64,000 nt of DNA from Lentisphaeria bacterium (GTDB lineage Bacteria > Verrucomicrobiota > Lentisphaeria > Victivallales > Victivallaceae): assembly GCA_018265615.1 (NCBI GenBank), contig JABLYX010000014.1, positions 22,871-86,870 on the forward strand, read 5' to 3'. This document shows positions 8,316 to 18,735 of the stretch, piece after piece. Under the pieces are notes generated by a model that did no database searches, was not told where the DNA came from, and saw only the letters and a program-made list of their open reading frames with translations. A program made the translations under genes and the position numbers. The number at the start of each line of letters is the position of its first letter. Position 1 is the stretch's first letter.

Positions 8316-10754
8316 TCAGAGCTTCCGGCCCAGGCTCTGCAGGAGCGGCAGGAACTCCTCCGGGGAGTGAAACGGGTGCTCGTTTCCGGAGGGCGCGGCG
8401 GCCCGGACGGGCTCGAGCAGTTGGACGTCATACTCCCGCGCCAGGCGGCGCAGCGCCTCAAGCAGCTTCTCCGCCTGCGCCTCTTCGCCCGGCCGGACCG
8501 GGGCGGGAACCAGATAGAGTGCGTGAAGCTTCCGGTTCGAACGCAGTTTTTCGAGGAGGGCGGCGATATAGCGGTCGCGCATCCACGGTTCTGCGGTCCC
8601 CATATGGTACAGACAGGGCAGGAAGAGGGCCGCGCGGTCCGCGTCGCTGGAGCCGATGCGGTCGAGCAGCTCCGGCAGGCCGGTCCGGAGCGGGGTTTCC
8701 GAATCGGAGAACGGGATGAATTCAACGCTCTGCTGCTGCTTCTTTTTCTTCTTCAGCAGCTCCCGGACGAACATGCCGAACCCTTCGACGGGCTCGCCGA
8801 TGAGCAGGAGCTTGCGGTAGGCGGTGAGCTCGTCGCCGATTTTGCGCGGCAGCTCCCAGTTGCGGATGTCGCTGAGCTTCGGCCGCCGCAGGACGAGCAC
8901 GGTGTTGTCCGCGCCGGCTTTGTCCGCGAGGCCGTCGCCGGAGACCGGCAGGATGCGGAGGCGCTTGCGGTCGAATTCAAAGTTCTCGATGTCGAGCTGC
9001 ACTTCAACCGTTTCGGACCGCTTCTGCTGCTGCGGCGGGAGGGTGATCGTGTCCTTGCGGTAGATGTCCGCGGCGGCGCGGTCGAACCGCTCGTCCGGCT
9101 TGGCGGGGAGGCGCACCCGGCGCAGCTCCTGCGGTTTGCCGTCGATTGCGACATCGAGCTGCGCTTCGATCTCAAGCGGCAGGCGCGAGATGCTCTCCGC
9201 GGAAACCGGCAGCTCCTCGTCGTCGTAAATGATCTCCGGCGCCCACAGCCTGAGCTGGAGGTCGGGGCGCAGCTCGACAAGGTCGGCGCGGTAGTCGGAG
9301 TTGAGCACAGGCAGCTGGGTCTCCGGCCGGCCGATCAGCCGGAACGAGAGGCGCGACTCCGGCGTGTCGCCCGGAACCACGGAGGGCGAGAGTTCATCGA
9401 GCGGACGGCAGGGGGCGTCCCCGAAATGCCACTCGATTTCGTCGGTCGGGGTCAGGAAATCGAAGCTTTCAATCGGGATCGAAGACTGCTTGCCCGTATA
9501 GAGCAGATAATGGCCGCGCCGCGAAATCAGCGGGTAGCGCACCCCGCCGCTCTCTGCCAGCTCCACGGGGTGCGCCGGACGGGCCGGGGTGAAATGCTCC
9601 GCCGCGAGCAGCCGGAATTCGCCCGTCCCGGCCGGCCGCATGCGGACGGTCAGCTGACCGTAGCCGCTGTTCAGCCGGTAGAAGAGCTCGAAGGGGGCGC
9701 TCCCCTTTTTCAGCTCGCGTTTCACCACGGCCGTTTCCGGCGGCTGTGAGCCGTTCGCGTTGACCCGGCGCGCGATGATCTCTCCGTCGAGCTTCAGGAG
9801 CGCGAGGGAGTTCGAGAAGAGCTCGAACTCATACTCCCCGTCCTCCGGCACTTCGAAGAAGCCGGAGAAGCGGGCCGTGTAGTGCTCCTGCGTCTCCGGC
9901 GGCCGGACCATGAGCTGCACCTCGGTCGCGGTGAATTCGCGCGGGTTCTTCCAGCCGGCGGCGCCGAGGAGGTCGTTCTCCGGGCCTTTGGCCATATCTT
10001 TGCGCGCCTGCGCATACTGGCCGTCGATGCGCGCCGCTTCGCGTTTGATGTAGTCGAGGTGGTTCTTCATCTGCTGTTTCCAGGAGAGGTTGAAGCGGCG
10101 CATCCGCTCGCAGTACGAATTGCCGGTCAGCTCGGAGGCGGCGCGCATCCACTGGCGCTTGTTCTTCGTATGGAGGCGCTTGAACTGCGCCTGGCGGTTC
10201 TTGTAATATTGCGGGAACTTCGGGACCCACTGCGGCGGCTCGAATCCGGTGATCGCCTGGCGCTGGAGGATGAACGGGCGGTTGTAGAAATTCCGCGTGT
10301 GCCAGCGGTTGCTGCGCTCGATCTCCATGTTGCGCCTGGCGAGGAACTCCTCCGGCGTGCAGGGGCGGTTGCCGCCCCAGTAGAAATTCAGCTTCAGCCG
10401 CTGCGCGGGAGGGCGCGGCCCGGATTGCGGCGTCCAGGTGTCGGACGGCTGTCTGCCGGGAAAGCCGAAGTAGATGTCGAAGCTCTTCGCCCCGGGCGCC
10501 GGCGCGATGGAGAGTGAAAAGTTGTCGTGCAGCTGGTACGCGGCCGGCTTGCCGGCGTCGTCGAATACCCGCACGCCGTTTGCGGGCAGCTCCGGCAGCA
10601 CCATCCGGCGCAGGTCGATACTGCACGCCTCGCCGGGGCGCTCGGGAACGGCGGTCAGCCGGAACTTCGCCTCCGGCTGCAGCCACTTGCGTTCCTCCGC
10701 GGGGGCGGCGGCGCACAGGAACAGGACCAGGAGGGCGGAAAAAAGGGTTCTCAT
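8316..10754 (-). CDS. Secreted protein with PA14-like domain
   Basis: An 812-residue protein with a signal peptide (MRTLFSALLVLFLCAAAPAEE). Residues about 130-285 are a basic, aromatic helical region. Residues about 285-385 look like a PA14 carbohydrate-binding beta domain (HYTARFSGFFEVPEDGEYEF, LKLDGEIIARR). The C-terminal 150 residues resemble a Rossmann-like domain ending in an effector-type helix. It overlaps the upstream glycosidase by 4 bp, which suggests coupled translation. A role in glycan binding beside that enzyme is inference. Confidence 0.65.
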   Translation of the reverse strand: MRTLFSALLVLFLCAAAPAEERKWLQPEAKFRLTAVPERPGEACSIDLRRMVLPELPANGVRVFDDAGKPAAYQLHDNFSLSIAPAPGAKSFDIYFGFPGRQPSDTWTPQSGPRPPAQRLKLNFYWGGNRPCTPEEFLARRNMEIERSNRWHTRNFYNRPFILQRQAITGFEPPQWVPKFPQYYKNRQAQFKRLHTKNKRQWMRAASELTGNSYCERMRRFNLSWKQQMKNHLDYIKREAARIDGQYAQARKDMAKGPENDLLGAAGWKNPREFTATEVQLMVRPPETQEHYTARFSGFFEVPEDGEYEFELFSNSLALLKLDGEIIARRVNANGSQPPETAVVKRELKKGSAPFELFYRLNSGYGQLTVRMRPAGTGEFRLLAAEHFTPARPAHPVELAESGGVRYPLISRRGHYLLYTGKQSSIPIESFDFLTPTDEIEWHFGDAPCRPLDELSPSVVPGDTPESRLSFRLIGRPETQLPVLNSDYRADLVELRPDLQLRLWAPEIIYDDEELPVSAESISRLPLEIEAQLDVAIDGKPQELRRVRLPAKPDERFDRAAADIYRKDTITLPPQQQKRSETVEVQLDIENFEFDRKRLRILPVSGDGLADKAGADNTVLVLRRPKLSDIRNWELPRKIGDELTAYRKLLLIGEPVEGFGMFVRELLKKKKKQQQSVEFIPFSDSETPLRTGLPELLDRIGSSDADRAALFLPCLYHMGTAEPWMRDRYIAALLEKLRSNRKLHALYLVPAPVRPGEEAQAEKLLEALRRLAREYDVQLLEPVRAAAPSGNEHPFHSPEEFLPLLQSLGRKL

Positions 10755-13069
10755 TGCGGTATCTCCTGTTCGAGTTTGAATGCCAGGTCGATGCGGAACG
10801 GCGGCGCGGCGACGGTCACGGGCCTGCCCGGCTCGATCTTGACGGTGGACGAGGCGACCTCGGCGTACGGCAGCGTCGAGAACCAGCGGAGGCGGTAGCT
10901 CCCCGGCGTAAGAAGGGCGCTGTCAAGCCGGACGGAGACATCCTTCACCTCCGGGTAAGCCGCCGCGTCGGCGGGGTAGCGCTGGGTCGCGGCGTGGTTG
11001 AAGAGCCAGCCGTAGGCGGCGCCCGGTTTCGCGAGCGCCATGGCCATGTAGCGCTGATCCTTCGGCGGCGCGGGGACCGTGACCGGGGGGACGGGCAGGT
11101 AGTCGAGCCTGCCGGAGCGCAGGTCGATCCCCTTCAGGTACTCCGCGAACGCCCGGTAATGGTCGTAGTGGTTGTTCAGATGCACGAAGTCGTGCCACCA
11201 GAGGAACGGCGTGCCCGCGAGGCGCGAGAAGAGCGACCCCCAGAGCCCGCAATGGATGTCGCCGAGCAGCTGATCCGGCGAGCTGCCGGACGGGTTCCCG
11301 CCGTACTCCGTGATGAGTTGCGGCTTGCCGTTTTTCATATTGGCGCAGTAGTCGCGCAGGTGCTCCGCGAAGTGCTGGCTCGGGTTGCGGTAGGCGTCCC
11401 CCGCCAGGTGCGTGACGGCGGGCTGCCGGAACAGCTCGATGAGCCCGAGCTGGTTGCGGAACTCGCTGCATACGTGCGTCGAAACCGGCCAGCCGGTCTG
11501 GGACCATCCGCGCAGTTCCGCGGCGGCCCTCTGGTGCCACTTCTGGATCGAGCCGTCCCGGTAGCGTTCGCGCATCTGGCTGGTCAGGTCCACCTCGCTC
11601 CAGAGCTCGACCGCCATGATGCCCGGCGTGGCGCCCCAGCGCGCGGCGATGTAGCGCGCGCGCTTCGAATTGTTCTTGACGGCGGGCTCCGAGCGGAAGA
11701 ATTCGCCGGGATCCGCGAGGAAGCCGCCGTTCGCGACGGCATACTCCGCGCCGGAGTTGACCGGATTTTCGCGCCACTCCGGGTCGGAGGTGTCCGAGAG
11801 CCGCCCGTGGTTGTCGATGATGAGGTTGACGCGGACCCCGTTCCGGTTCGCGGTGTCGATCACGTGGTCGAGCCGCCACGCCGCCTCGGTGTTGTAGCGT
11901 CCGACGCCGTAGTAGCCGCTGCGGCTTGCGTCGTGCTCGACCGCGAATGTCCAGCCGGACATCCAGATTTCGGCGGCGGTGATCCCGGCCTTGCCGCACG
12001 CCTCGAGATAGTCGTCGTAGTCGTAGGTCCCGCGGTCCGGCAGATGGCCGAAGCCGAAGCCGAGTTCACTGCGGCGGTCGGTGTTGGTGTGGATGTTGAG
12101 CCCGACCGGGAAAAAGAACTCCCCGGTCGAAAGCTCGAAAAAGTACGGATTCTCCGCCGAGACCCGGACCGGGCCGGGAAGCTGCGACGGGAGCGCGGCG
12201 AAGCTGTGCCACTCCCCGGTGGTCTCTTCATTCGCGCGCACGTCCTTTACGACCAGCCGCACCTGGTGCTCCCCCTCCGTGAGCGGGGTGAAGCGGACCT
12301 CCCAGAAGCCGGAACCGGCGGGCTGTGTGATTTCACGTGTGAAATGGCGGGTGCGCGTGTAGTCGCGCGACCAGAAGCCCGGATAGCGCTTCACCTTGCC
12401 GTCCGGCGTTTTGAGCTCGTAATCGACCGTCACCTCCTCCGGGTCGTAGGGGTTGAAGAACTCGCGCGCGAGCCGGAAGCGGCCGGAGACGCGCCGGTTC
12501 ACCTCGCCGGACTCCGGCAGCTTCCAGCCGACGATCGAGAGCGGCTGCTTTTCCCGCTCCCCCGCGAGCTTCAGGCCGCGGCACTCGAACGTGAATTTGC
12601 GCGTTTCCCCGCCGTAGAGCGACACGCCGGCGGAGAAGAGCCGGGTCGCGGCCTCCGCGTCGAAGACCGCATCGTGGCCGACGCCGCGCCAGTTGCGCCC
12701 GGTCTGGTCGAGGCGGACGCTGATCTTCGTCCACTCGCCGGGCGTGAAGGCGAACTCCTCGATGCTCTGGAACCAGAGCCCCTCCTTGTCCTTGAAGAAG
12801 AGCACCCCCTTGACCGGCTCCGGCGTGTCGGCCGTGACCAGCGCTTCGAGTTCGAGGCGGCCCGCTTCGAACGCCGGGCGCTGCGGACGGAAGCTGCGGC
12901 GCTCCGGCTCGCGGTAGAGCTGCGCCCCGCCAGGGAACTCCACCTCGATTTTCGGTTCGCCGGGCACGATGAATTTCGCCCCGTCGGCGCGCCAGGCGCC
13001 ATCGGCTGCCGCTGCCGGCGGCAGCAGCGGAAAAATGAGAGCAAGGAGGATTCCCGGTAGCAGTTTCAT
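10751..13069 (-). CDS. Secreted DUF5060-type glycoside hydrolase (GH-A TIM barrel)
   Basis: A 772-residue protein with a signal peptide. The N-terminal 170 residues are a beta-rich carbohydrate-binding-like domain. A DUF5060-like immunoglobulin fold follows at about 180-290, then a GH5-like TIM barrel at about 300-640. The candidate acid/base Glu is at 492 (AVELWSEVDL) and the nucleophile Glu at 588 (LITEYGGN). A C-terminal beta domain follows. Substrate is not determinable from sequence. It has ATGA overlaps both with the YihY gene upstream and with the PA14 gene downstream. Confidence 0.8.
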   Translation of the reverse strand: MKLLPGILLALIFPLLPPAAAADGAWRADGAKFIVPGEPKIEVEFPGGAQLYREPERRSFRPQRPAFEAGRLELEALVTADTPEPVKGVLFFKDKEGLWFQSIEEFAFTPGEWTKISVRLDQTGRNWRGVGHDAVFDAEAATRLFSAGVSLYGGETRKFTFECRGLKLAGEREKQPLSIVGWKLPESGEVNRRVSGRFRLAREFFNPYDPEEVTVDYELKTPDGKVKRYPGFWSRDYTRTRHFTREITQPAGSGFWEVRFTPLTEGEHQVRLVVKDVRANEETTGEWHSFAALPSQLPGPVRVSAENPYFFELSTGEFFFPVGLNIHTNTDRRSELGFGFGHLPDRGTYDYDDYLEACGKAGITAAEIWMSGWTFAVEHDASRSGYYGVGRYNTEAAWRLDHVIDTANRNGVRVNLIIDNHGRLSDTSDPEWRENPVNSGAEYAVANGGFLADPGEFFRSEPAVKNNSKRARYIAARWGATPGIMAVELWSEVDLTSQMRERYRDGSIQKWHQRAAAELRGWSQTGWPVSTHVCSEFRNQLGLIELFRQPAVTHLAGDAYRNPSQHFAEHLRDYCANMKNGKPQLITEYGGNPSGSSPDQLLGDIHCGLWGSLFSRLAGTPFLWWHDFVHLNNHYDHYRAFAEYLKGIDLRSGRLDYLPVPPVTVPAPPKDQRYMAMALAKPGAAYGWLFNHAATQRYPADAAAYPEVKDVSVRLDSALLTPGSYRLRWFSTLPYAEVASSTVKIEPGRPVTVAAPPFRIDLAFKLEQEIPQ

Positions 13070-14382
13070 GTGATGTCAAGCTCCTTCAGTGCGAGGTTGC
13101 CCGGGCTGCGGGACGCATCCTTCCGGAGGGTTCCGAGGCAGCGGACGACTTTTTCCAGTTCGGCGCTGTTGCCGGCCGGCGGGTTGACCATCCCGGACTC
13201 CTCGAGCATGGCGATCGCGTCGCAGACCGTATAATGCTCCGACGGATGCGCGGGCAGGTAGTTCGGGGCGGCCTTGTCCTCTTCGAGTTTGTAGATCACG
13301 TTGGCTTCGACGAGCTCGTCGAGCATCGAAAGGGTGAGCACCTGGGGCAGCGGCAGCTCCTCGAAGAGCGTCTCCTCGCTGACCGCGCCCTTGTCGCGGT
13401 CGAACGAACCGAAGATCTTCCCGAGGATCAGCAGCTGGTATTCGCGGCGCAGTTTCAGGCTGATCCCGGCCTTGCCGAGCCGGTCGAAGAGCCCGCTGCC
13501 GATGTGCTGGTGGATGAACGAAATCTCCGCGCCGAAGAGCGCGATCTGCCACGAGAGCTTCAGCCAGACGAGGAAGAGCGGCAGCACCGCGAAGCTGCCG
13601 TAGACCTTGTTGTAGTGGTAGATGCGGGTCTGCAGCACGATGAAGCCGTCCTGCAGGAGCTGGAAGAGCACGCCCGCGACGATGCCGCCGAGCAGGGCGG
13701 ACCTGAAGCGCACGCGCGTATTCGGCGCGATGAAGTAGATCAGCGTGAAGGTCAGCGCGATGAGGACCAGCGGGGAGGTGTCGACCATCAGCGAAAACAG
13801 GAACGCGCCGCAGACCCCGAACCCGGCCCCTTCGCCGATCACTTTGCGCAGCACCGGCCCCGCGCTCGAAAGCACGATGATGAGGAACGGCGTGATGAGG
13901 ATCAGCGCAAGGTAGTCGCTGAAGCGGCGGAAGAGGTTCCCGCGCGGCGGCAGGTTCCAGATCGCGTTGAACGACTTCTCCACGTTGTTGGCCAGCCACA
14001 TGACCGTCCAGATCAGCACGATCACGCCGGCGCCGGCGATGATGCCGCTCTGCGTCTGCCTCAGCGTGCTGTCCGCGAAGTCGTAGATCCACTTCAGGAT
14101 TTCGCGCTGGTTTGCGAGCTTTTCGCTCAGGATGTTCTGCAGTTTCTCCTGCAGCTCGAACCCCTTTGCGATGCCGAACGCGAGCGCGAGCATCGGCACG
14201 ATCGCGAAGAGCGTGTAGTAGGTCAGCGCGACGGCGCGCAGGCTGTTCCGGTCCGCGGAGAACCGCAGCGAGGAGAGCCAGAGCAGCCGCGTGAACTTCC
14301 CGATCGGCCCGAACTCCCGGTAGGAGTAGTCCGAACCGATGACATAGCGGGAAAACAGTTGTTTCATTCTTCCGTCGCGCAT
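13066..14382 (-). CDS. YihY/RNase BN-like inner-membrane protein
   Basis: A 438-residue protein of the YihY family, with about six membrane segments between residues 45 and 310 and the family motif ALTYYTLFAIVPMLALAFG. The extra 120 C-terminal residues look like a winged helix and occur in many YihY proteins. The name RNase BN is historical; nuclease activity is not expected. The start at 14382 is uncertain; an in-frame ATG at 14367 is equally plausible. It lies 18 bp after glnS and overlaps the glycosidase start by 4 bp. Confidence 0.85.
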   Translation of the reverse strand: MRDGRMKQLFSRYVIGSDYSYREFGPIGKFTRLLWLSSLRFSADRNSLRAVALTYYTLFAIVPMLALAFGIAKGFELQEKLQNILSEKLANQREILKWIYDFADSTLRQTQSGIIAGAGVIVLIWTVMWLANNVEKSFNAIWNLPPRGNLFRRFSDYLALILITPFLIIVLSSAGPVLRKVIGEGAGFGVCGAFLFSLMVDTSPLVLIALTFTLIYFIAPNTRVRFRSALLGGIVAGVLFQLLQDGFIVLQTRIYHYNKVYGSFAVLPLFLVWLKLSWQIALFGAEISFIHQHIGSGLFDRLGKAGISLKLRREYQLLILGKIFGSFDRDKGAVSEETLFEELPLPQVLTLSMLDELVEANVIYKLEEDKAAPNYLPAHPSEHYTVCDAIAMLEESGMVNPPAGNSAELEKVVRCLGTLRKDASRSPGNLALKELDIT

Positions 14383-14400
14383 CCGTCCCCCCCGTGTGTG

Positions 14401-16080
14401 TTACTTCGTCTGCCTGCTGCCCCAGGAGTCCTTCAGCGTGACGGTCCGGTTGAAGACCGGGCTGCCGGGCTTCGAATCGGGGTCGACGCAGTAGTAGCCG
14501 TTGCGTTCGAACTGCACGCATGTGCCGGCCGGGAGCTCCGCGAGCTTCGGCTCGACCAGCGCCTCGACGGTCCTGATGGAGTCCGGGTTCAGCTGGGTCA
14601 GGAAGTCCGCGCCGTCCGCGCCGGGCTGCTCGGCCGTGAAGAGCCGCTCGTAGAGGCGCACCTCGGCCGGGACGGCGCTGCCGGCCGAAACCCAGTGGAT
14701 CGTCCCCTTGACCTTGCGCCCGTCCGGGGCGGAGCCGCCGCGGGTTTCGGGGTCGAACGTGCATTTGAGTTCGACGACATTGCCCGCCGCGTCGAGCACG
14801 GGCTCTTCGCATCTGATGAAGTAGCCGTAGCGCAGCCGCACCTCGCGGCCCGGCGCGAGGCGGAAATACCCCTTGACCGGTTCGAGCATGAAGTCGCTTT
14901 TTTCAATATAGAGTTCGCGTCCGAACGGGAGCTTGCGGCAGCCGGCGGAGGGATCCTCCGGGTTGTTGGCCGCGTCGAGCGGCTCCACGCCTTCATCGGG
15001 GTAGTTCGTGATCGTGACCTTCAGCGGGTCGAGCACGGCGAGGAAACGCGGGGCCGTGGCGTTCAGCTCCTCGCGCACGCAGTGCTCCAGAAGCGCGATG
15101 TCGGTCAGCGCCTCGAACTTCGTGATGCCGACGGTTTTGCAGAGCTTGCGGATCGCGGCGGCGGGGATGCCGCGGCGGCGCATTCCGCAGATGGTCGGCA
15201 TGCGCGGGTCGTCCCAGCCCGAAACGTGATGCTCCTTCACGAGCTGCAGGAGTTTGCGCTTGCTCATGACCGTGTAGGTCAGATTCAGCCGCGAAAACTC
15301 GGTCTGCACCGGCGGGTTTTTGAACTCCAGCGCTTCGAGGACCCAGTCGTAGAGCGGGCGGTGGATCTCGAATTCCAGCGTGCAGAATGAGTGGGTCACG
15401 CCTTCGAACGCGTCTTCGAGCGGGTGCGCGAAGTCGTACATCGGGTAGACGCACCACTTGTCGCCGTGGCGGAAGTGGTGGACGCGGCGGATGCGGTAGA
15501 TGACCGGGTCGCGCATGTGGATATTCGGCGAAGCCATGTCGATGCGGGCGCGGAGCACCTTCGCGCCGTCCTCGAATTCACCGGCCCTCATGCGTTCGAA
15601 AAGATCGAGGTTCTCCTCGACGGAGCGGCTGCGGCCGGGCGGCTCCTTGCCGGGGGCGTTCAGGTTGCCGCGGTATTCGTCCCACTCCCCGGGGGAGAGG
15701 TCGCAGACGTAGGCGAGCCCCTTTTTGATGAGGGTCACGGCGCACTCGTACATGCGCTCGAAGCAGTCGCTCGCATAGTAGAGGTGTTCGCCGAAGTCGA
15801 AGCCGAGCCACTTCACGTCGTTGATGATCGAGTCGACGTACTCCGTATCCTCCTTGGCCGGGTTCGTGTCGTCGAAGCGCAGGTGGCAGACGCCGCTGTT
15901 CTCGGCCGCCACGCCGAAGTCGAGGCAGATCGCCTTGGCGTGGCCGATGTGGAGATATCCGTTCGGCTCCGGCGGGAAGCGGGTGACGACCCTGCCGCCG
16001 TTTTTATGGTTGCGCAGGTCCTCGGCCACGATTTCGCGGATGAAGTCCAGCGGTGCGTTGTTTTCGTTGTTTTCCGGCAT
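14401..16080 (-). CDS. glnS: Glutamine--tRNA ligase
   Basis: A 559-residue class I synthetase, close to the length of E. coli GlnRS. The HIGH motif is in [15 protein letters not shown] near residue 35, and the KMSKS counterpart is VMSKRK. The two anticodon-binding beta barrels follow (HWVSAG and TVTLKDSW near the C-terminus). The ATG at 16080 ([10 protein letters not shown]) is preceded by GGAG and fits the family start. Upstream in-frame codons cross the promoter region and are not family-like. It charges the tRNA-Gln(UUG) encoded at the far end of the window. Confidence 0.95.
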   Translation of the reverse strand: MPENNENNAPLDFIREIVAEDLRNHKNGGRVVTRFPPEPNGYLHIGHAKAICLDFGVAAENSGVCHLRFDDTNPAKEDTEYVDSIINDVKWLGFDFGEHLYYASDCFERMYECAVTLIKKGLAYVCDLSPGEWDEYRGNLNAPGKEPPGRSRSVEENLDLFERMRAGEFEDGAKVLRARIDMASPNIHMRDPVIYRIRRVHHFRHGDKWCVYPMYDFAHPLEDAFEGVTHSFCTLEFEIHRPLYDWVLEALEFKNPPVQTEFSRLNLTYTVMSKRKLLQLVKEHHVSGWDDPRMPTICGMRRRGIPAAAIRKLCKTVGITKFEALTDIALLEHCVREELNATAPRFLAVLDPLKVTITNYPDEGVEPLDAANNPEDPSAGCRKLPFGRELYIEKSDFMLEPVKGYFRLAPGREVRLRYGYFIRCEEPVLDAAGNVVELKCTFDPETRGGSAPDGRKVKGTIHWVSAGSAVPAEVRLYERLFTAEQPGADGADFLTQLNPDSIRTVEALVEPKLAELPAGTCVQFERNGYYCVDPDSKPGSPVFNRTVTLKDSWGSRQTK

Positions 16081-16300
16081 GATTGCGATGACTCCAGATA
16101 TGGTTGAATTCAAAAATCGGCTCGGTTGCGGGCAGGAGGCACGGCACGGCCCCGTCGCCGGGGGGCCGCGAACGGTTTGAATGCGTGTCGCAAAGCCATG
16201 ACTGTCTGCTGCTCCGGTTTCACTGTTGACTGTCCGGGAGTAACATACCACGTCTGCCGCTTTTTGCCAGTCATCCGCCCCCCTTTTTGCAGGATTTATC

Positions 16301-16329
16301 TTGAATAATGGGGATTCGGGATGTATCTT
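16301..16329 (+). promoter_or_regulatory. Candidate promoter of the rhamnosidase-like gene
   Basis: TTGAAT (16301-16306), 17-base spacer, TATCTT (16324-16329), 28 bases before the start codon. The rest of 16081-16300, between the divergent glnS and rhamnosidase genes, shows no convincing gene. Confidence 0.45.
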
Positions 16330-16357
16330 ACCGGAATCAATTCATTTGGAGAATTTC

Positions 16358-18727
16358 ATGGCGAAACTGACGCGGGTGACGGCCGGGAGCCTGCCGTTCG
16401 GACGGCGGAGCGGGGGGCGCGACTGGAACGGCGACGGCGTGTGGCGGGCGAAATGGATCACGCTGCCGCGCGGGCGGGGCGCCGCGGTGACGACCGCGTT
16501 CCGCAACCGCTTCACGCTCTCCGCCCCCGTGAAGCTGCCGGTCGGCGTCACGGCGGACGCGGTCTACCGGCTCTGGATCGACGGCGTCGAGGCCGCCTGC
16601 GGGCCGGAGCTCGGAGACGTGCGCAGCACCTTCGTCGACCTCTTTGAATTCGAGGCCGGGGCGGGCGAGCATACGCTTGTGGCGATGGTCTCCTCCTTCG
16701 GCGGGCGCGGGCCGCTTGCGAAGGTCGAATTCGAACACGGCTTCCTCTTCGCCGCCGCCGGGGGCGGAGAGGCGGAGAAGCTCGAGAGCCGCGCCGGGAA
16801 CTGGGAGGCGCTCCCCGTCCCCGGGCACACCTGGGAGCCGGTCCGCGGCTGGGCGGCGAGCGTCGGGCAGGAGATGAGTTTCGACGCCTCCGGCTGTCCG
16901 GCCGGAATCGAGCACGGCGGCGGGGAGGGGTGGCTGCCCGTCACGGAGCTTTGGCCCGGCGGCGACGCGGATCTGCGCAATGAGTTCGGCCCCCAGCCGC
17001 TGCTGCGCGCCGCGACGCTCCCCGCGATGGAGACGAAGCCTGTGCGCGGCTTCTCCGTCCGCTACGCCGGGCCGTTCGGCGGCAGACGCTTCCGCGCCGC
17101 GGACAACCGCGCGCCGGAGCTCGCCGGATTCGGGGAGAAGCTGCGGGCGGGCGGGCTCGAGGTTCCGGCGCATACGGAGCTCCGGCTGCTGCTCGAGCTC
17201 GACGACTACTACTGCGCGCGCCCGCGCCTCGTCACTTCGAAAGGGCGCGGCGCGAAGATTTCGCTCGGCTGGGCCGAGGCGCTGATGACGGAGGAGAAGG
17301 AGGTGCGCGCCAAGGCGGACCGCACCGGCTGGCGCGACCGCTTTTTCTTCGGGATCTACGACCATTTCCTGCCGGACGGGCGCGACCGGATGGCGTTCTG
17401 GACGGCGTGGTACCGCGCCGGGCGGTTCGTCTCGCTCGAAATCGCGACCGGGGAGGAACCGCTCCGCATCGACCGCTTTCTGCTTGAGGAGTTCCGTTAT
17501 CCGCTGGAGTTCGAAAGCTCGTTCGAATCCGGCTGTCCGGACCTTGACCGGCTCGCGGCGCTTTCGCGGCGCACGCTTGAGATGTGTTCGCACGACACGT
17601 TCATGGACTGCCCGTACTACGAGCAGCTCATGTACCTCGGCGACACCCGGATCCAGGCGCTGCTGACGCTGGCGGTCTCCCGCGACGGGCGGCTGGTCGA
17701 AAAGGCGCTGCGGATGTTCGCTGCCGGGCAGCTCGGATCGGGGCTCTTCCAGTCGCGCTATCCGTCGCGGGTCACGCAGGTCATCCCGACCTTTTCACCG
17801 TTCTTCATCGGGATGCTCGAGGATTACGCGCGCTGGCGCGGCGGCCCGCTCGTCGCGGAGCTGCTCCCGGCCGCGCGGCGGGTCGCGGACGCATATGAGC
17901 GGTGGGCCGGCGCGGACGGGCTCGTCTCCGTCCCGCGCACGTGGTGCTTCGTCGACTGGGCGGCCGGCTGGCCCGCCGGGGTGCCGCCGGAGGCGGAGCG
18001 CGGTCTCTCCGGCATCGTGAACGCGCTTTATCTTTACGGCCTCGGTTCGCTGGCGAACCTGTATGAGCTGACCGGCGACGCGGTCATGGCCGGATACTTC
18101 CGCTGCCGCGCCTCGGCGCTGGCCGATGCGGTGATCCGGGTCTTCTGGCGGGAGAAGCGGGGGCTCTTCGCGGACACGGCCGATGGCGGGAGCTTTTCGG
18201 AGCACATGCAGATCCTGATGCTGCTGTCGGACACGCTGCCGGAGCCGGTTGAGGAGGCGTGCGCCGCGGGCCTCTGCGGATCGGAGGAGCTGACCCGCGC
18301 GACGGTCTATTTCAGTTTTTACCTGTTCGAAGCCTACCGGAAGCTGAACCGGCCGGATCTCTTCGACCGGCGGCTCGGCGTGTTCCGCGAAATGGACTCC
18401 CTCGGCCTCGCGACGCTGCTTGAGGAGCCGGAGCCGAGCCGTTCCGACTGCCATGCGTGGAGCGCGCATATTCTGTGGCACTTCTACGCGTCGATGCTCG
18501 GCGTGCGCCCGGCCGGATACGGCTTCCGGGCGGTGGAGGTGCGTCCGCAGCTCCTGCCGGGGCGGCGGCTCCGGGGGCGGGTCGTGCACCCGGCGGGCGG
18601 GACGATCGATGTGGAGCTCGACGGCGGCGCGGTTGTGACGCTGCCGCCCGGCTTATACGGAACCTATCACGCGCCGGACGGGCGGAGTTTCGCCCTGAAG
18701 CCCGGACGCAATGAAATCAAAGGATGA
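16358..18727 (+). CDS. GH78-like alpha-L-rhamnosidase family protein
   Basis: A 789-residue protein without a clear signal peptide. N-terminal beta-sandwich domains occupy about 1-390 and an (alpha/alpha)6 barrel about 400-720. The barrel has the GH78-type motif DCPYYEQLMYLGDTRIQAL near residue 415-435; family members typically have a Glu and Asp here. A C-terminal beta domain ends the protein. The ATG at 16358 has GGAG 6 bases upstream. The next gene, an esterase-like hydrolase, starts at or just after the stop, so the two probably work on one decorated glycan or glycoside. Confidence 0.75.
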   Translation: MAKLTRVTAGSLPFGRRSGGRDWNGDGVWRAKWITLPRGRGAAVTTAFRNRFTLSAPVKLPVGVTADAVYRLWIDGVEAACGPELGDVRSTFVDLFEFEAGAGEHTLVAMVSSFGGRGPLAKVEFEHGFLFAAAGGGEAEKLESRAGNWEALPVPGHTWEPVRGWAASVGQEMSFDASGCPAGIEHGGGEGWLPVTELWPGGDADLRNEFGPQPLLRAATLPAMETKPVRGFSVRYAGPFGGRRFRAADNRAPELAGFGEKLRAGGLEVPAHTELRLLLELDDYYCARPRLVTSKGRGAKISLGWAEALMTEEKEVRAKADRTGWRDRFFFGIYDHFLPDGRDRMAFWTAWYRAGRFVSLEIATGEEPLRIDRFLLEEFRYPLEFESSFESGCPDLDRLAALSRRTLEMCSHDTFMDCPYYEQLMYLGDTRIQALLTLAVSRDGRLVEKALRMFAAGQLGSGLFQSRYPSRVTQVIPTFSPFFIGMLEDYARWRGGPLVAELLPAARRVADAYERWAGADGLVSVPRTWCFVDWAAGWPAGVPPEAERGLSGIVNALYLYGLGSLANLYELTGDAVMAGYFRCRASALADAVIRVFWREKRGLFADTADGGSFSEHMQILMLLSDTLPEPVEEACAAGLCGSEELTRATVYFSFYLFEAYRKLNRPDLFDRRLGVFREMDSLGLATLLEEPEPSRSDCHAWSAHILWHFYASMLGVRPAGYGFRAVEVRPQLLPGRRLRGRVVHPAGGTIDVELDGGAVVTLPPGLYGTYHAPDGRSFALKPGRNEIKG

Positions 18728-18735
18728 GAAATAAC

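Noticed and set aside
10514..13060. Very long open frame on the plus strand opposite the DUF5060 glycosidase
   Set aside because: It is a codon-shadow of the real gene: composition is Arg/Ala/Gly-rich and there are no domain motifs, as with other long antisense frames in this GC-rich window (for example 23583-26249 minus and 2940-4622 minus).
13066..14382. Annotating the YihY protein as RNase BN
   Set aside because: The name came from an early mis-assignment; the family is a membrane protein of unknown function.
14401..16251. glnS extended N-terminally to 16251
   Set aside because: The extra 57 residues are unlike GlnRS and lie over the promoter region; the ATG at 16080 has its own GGAG.
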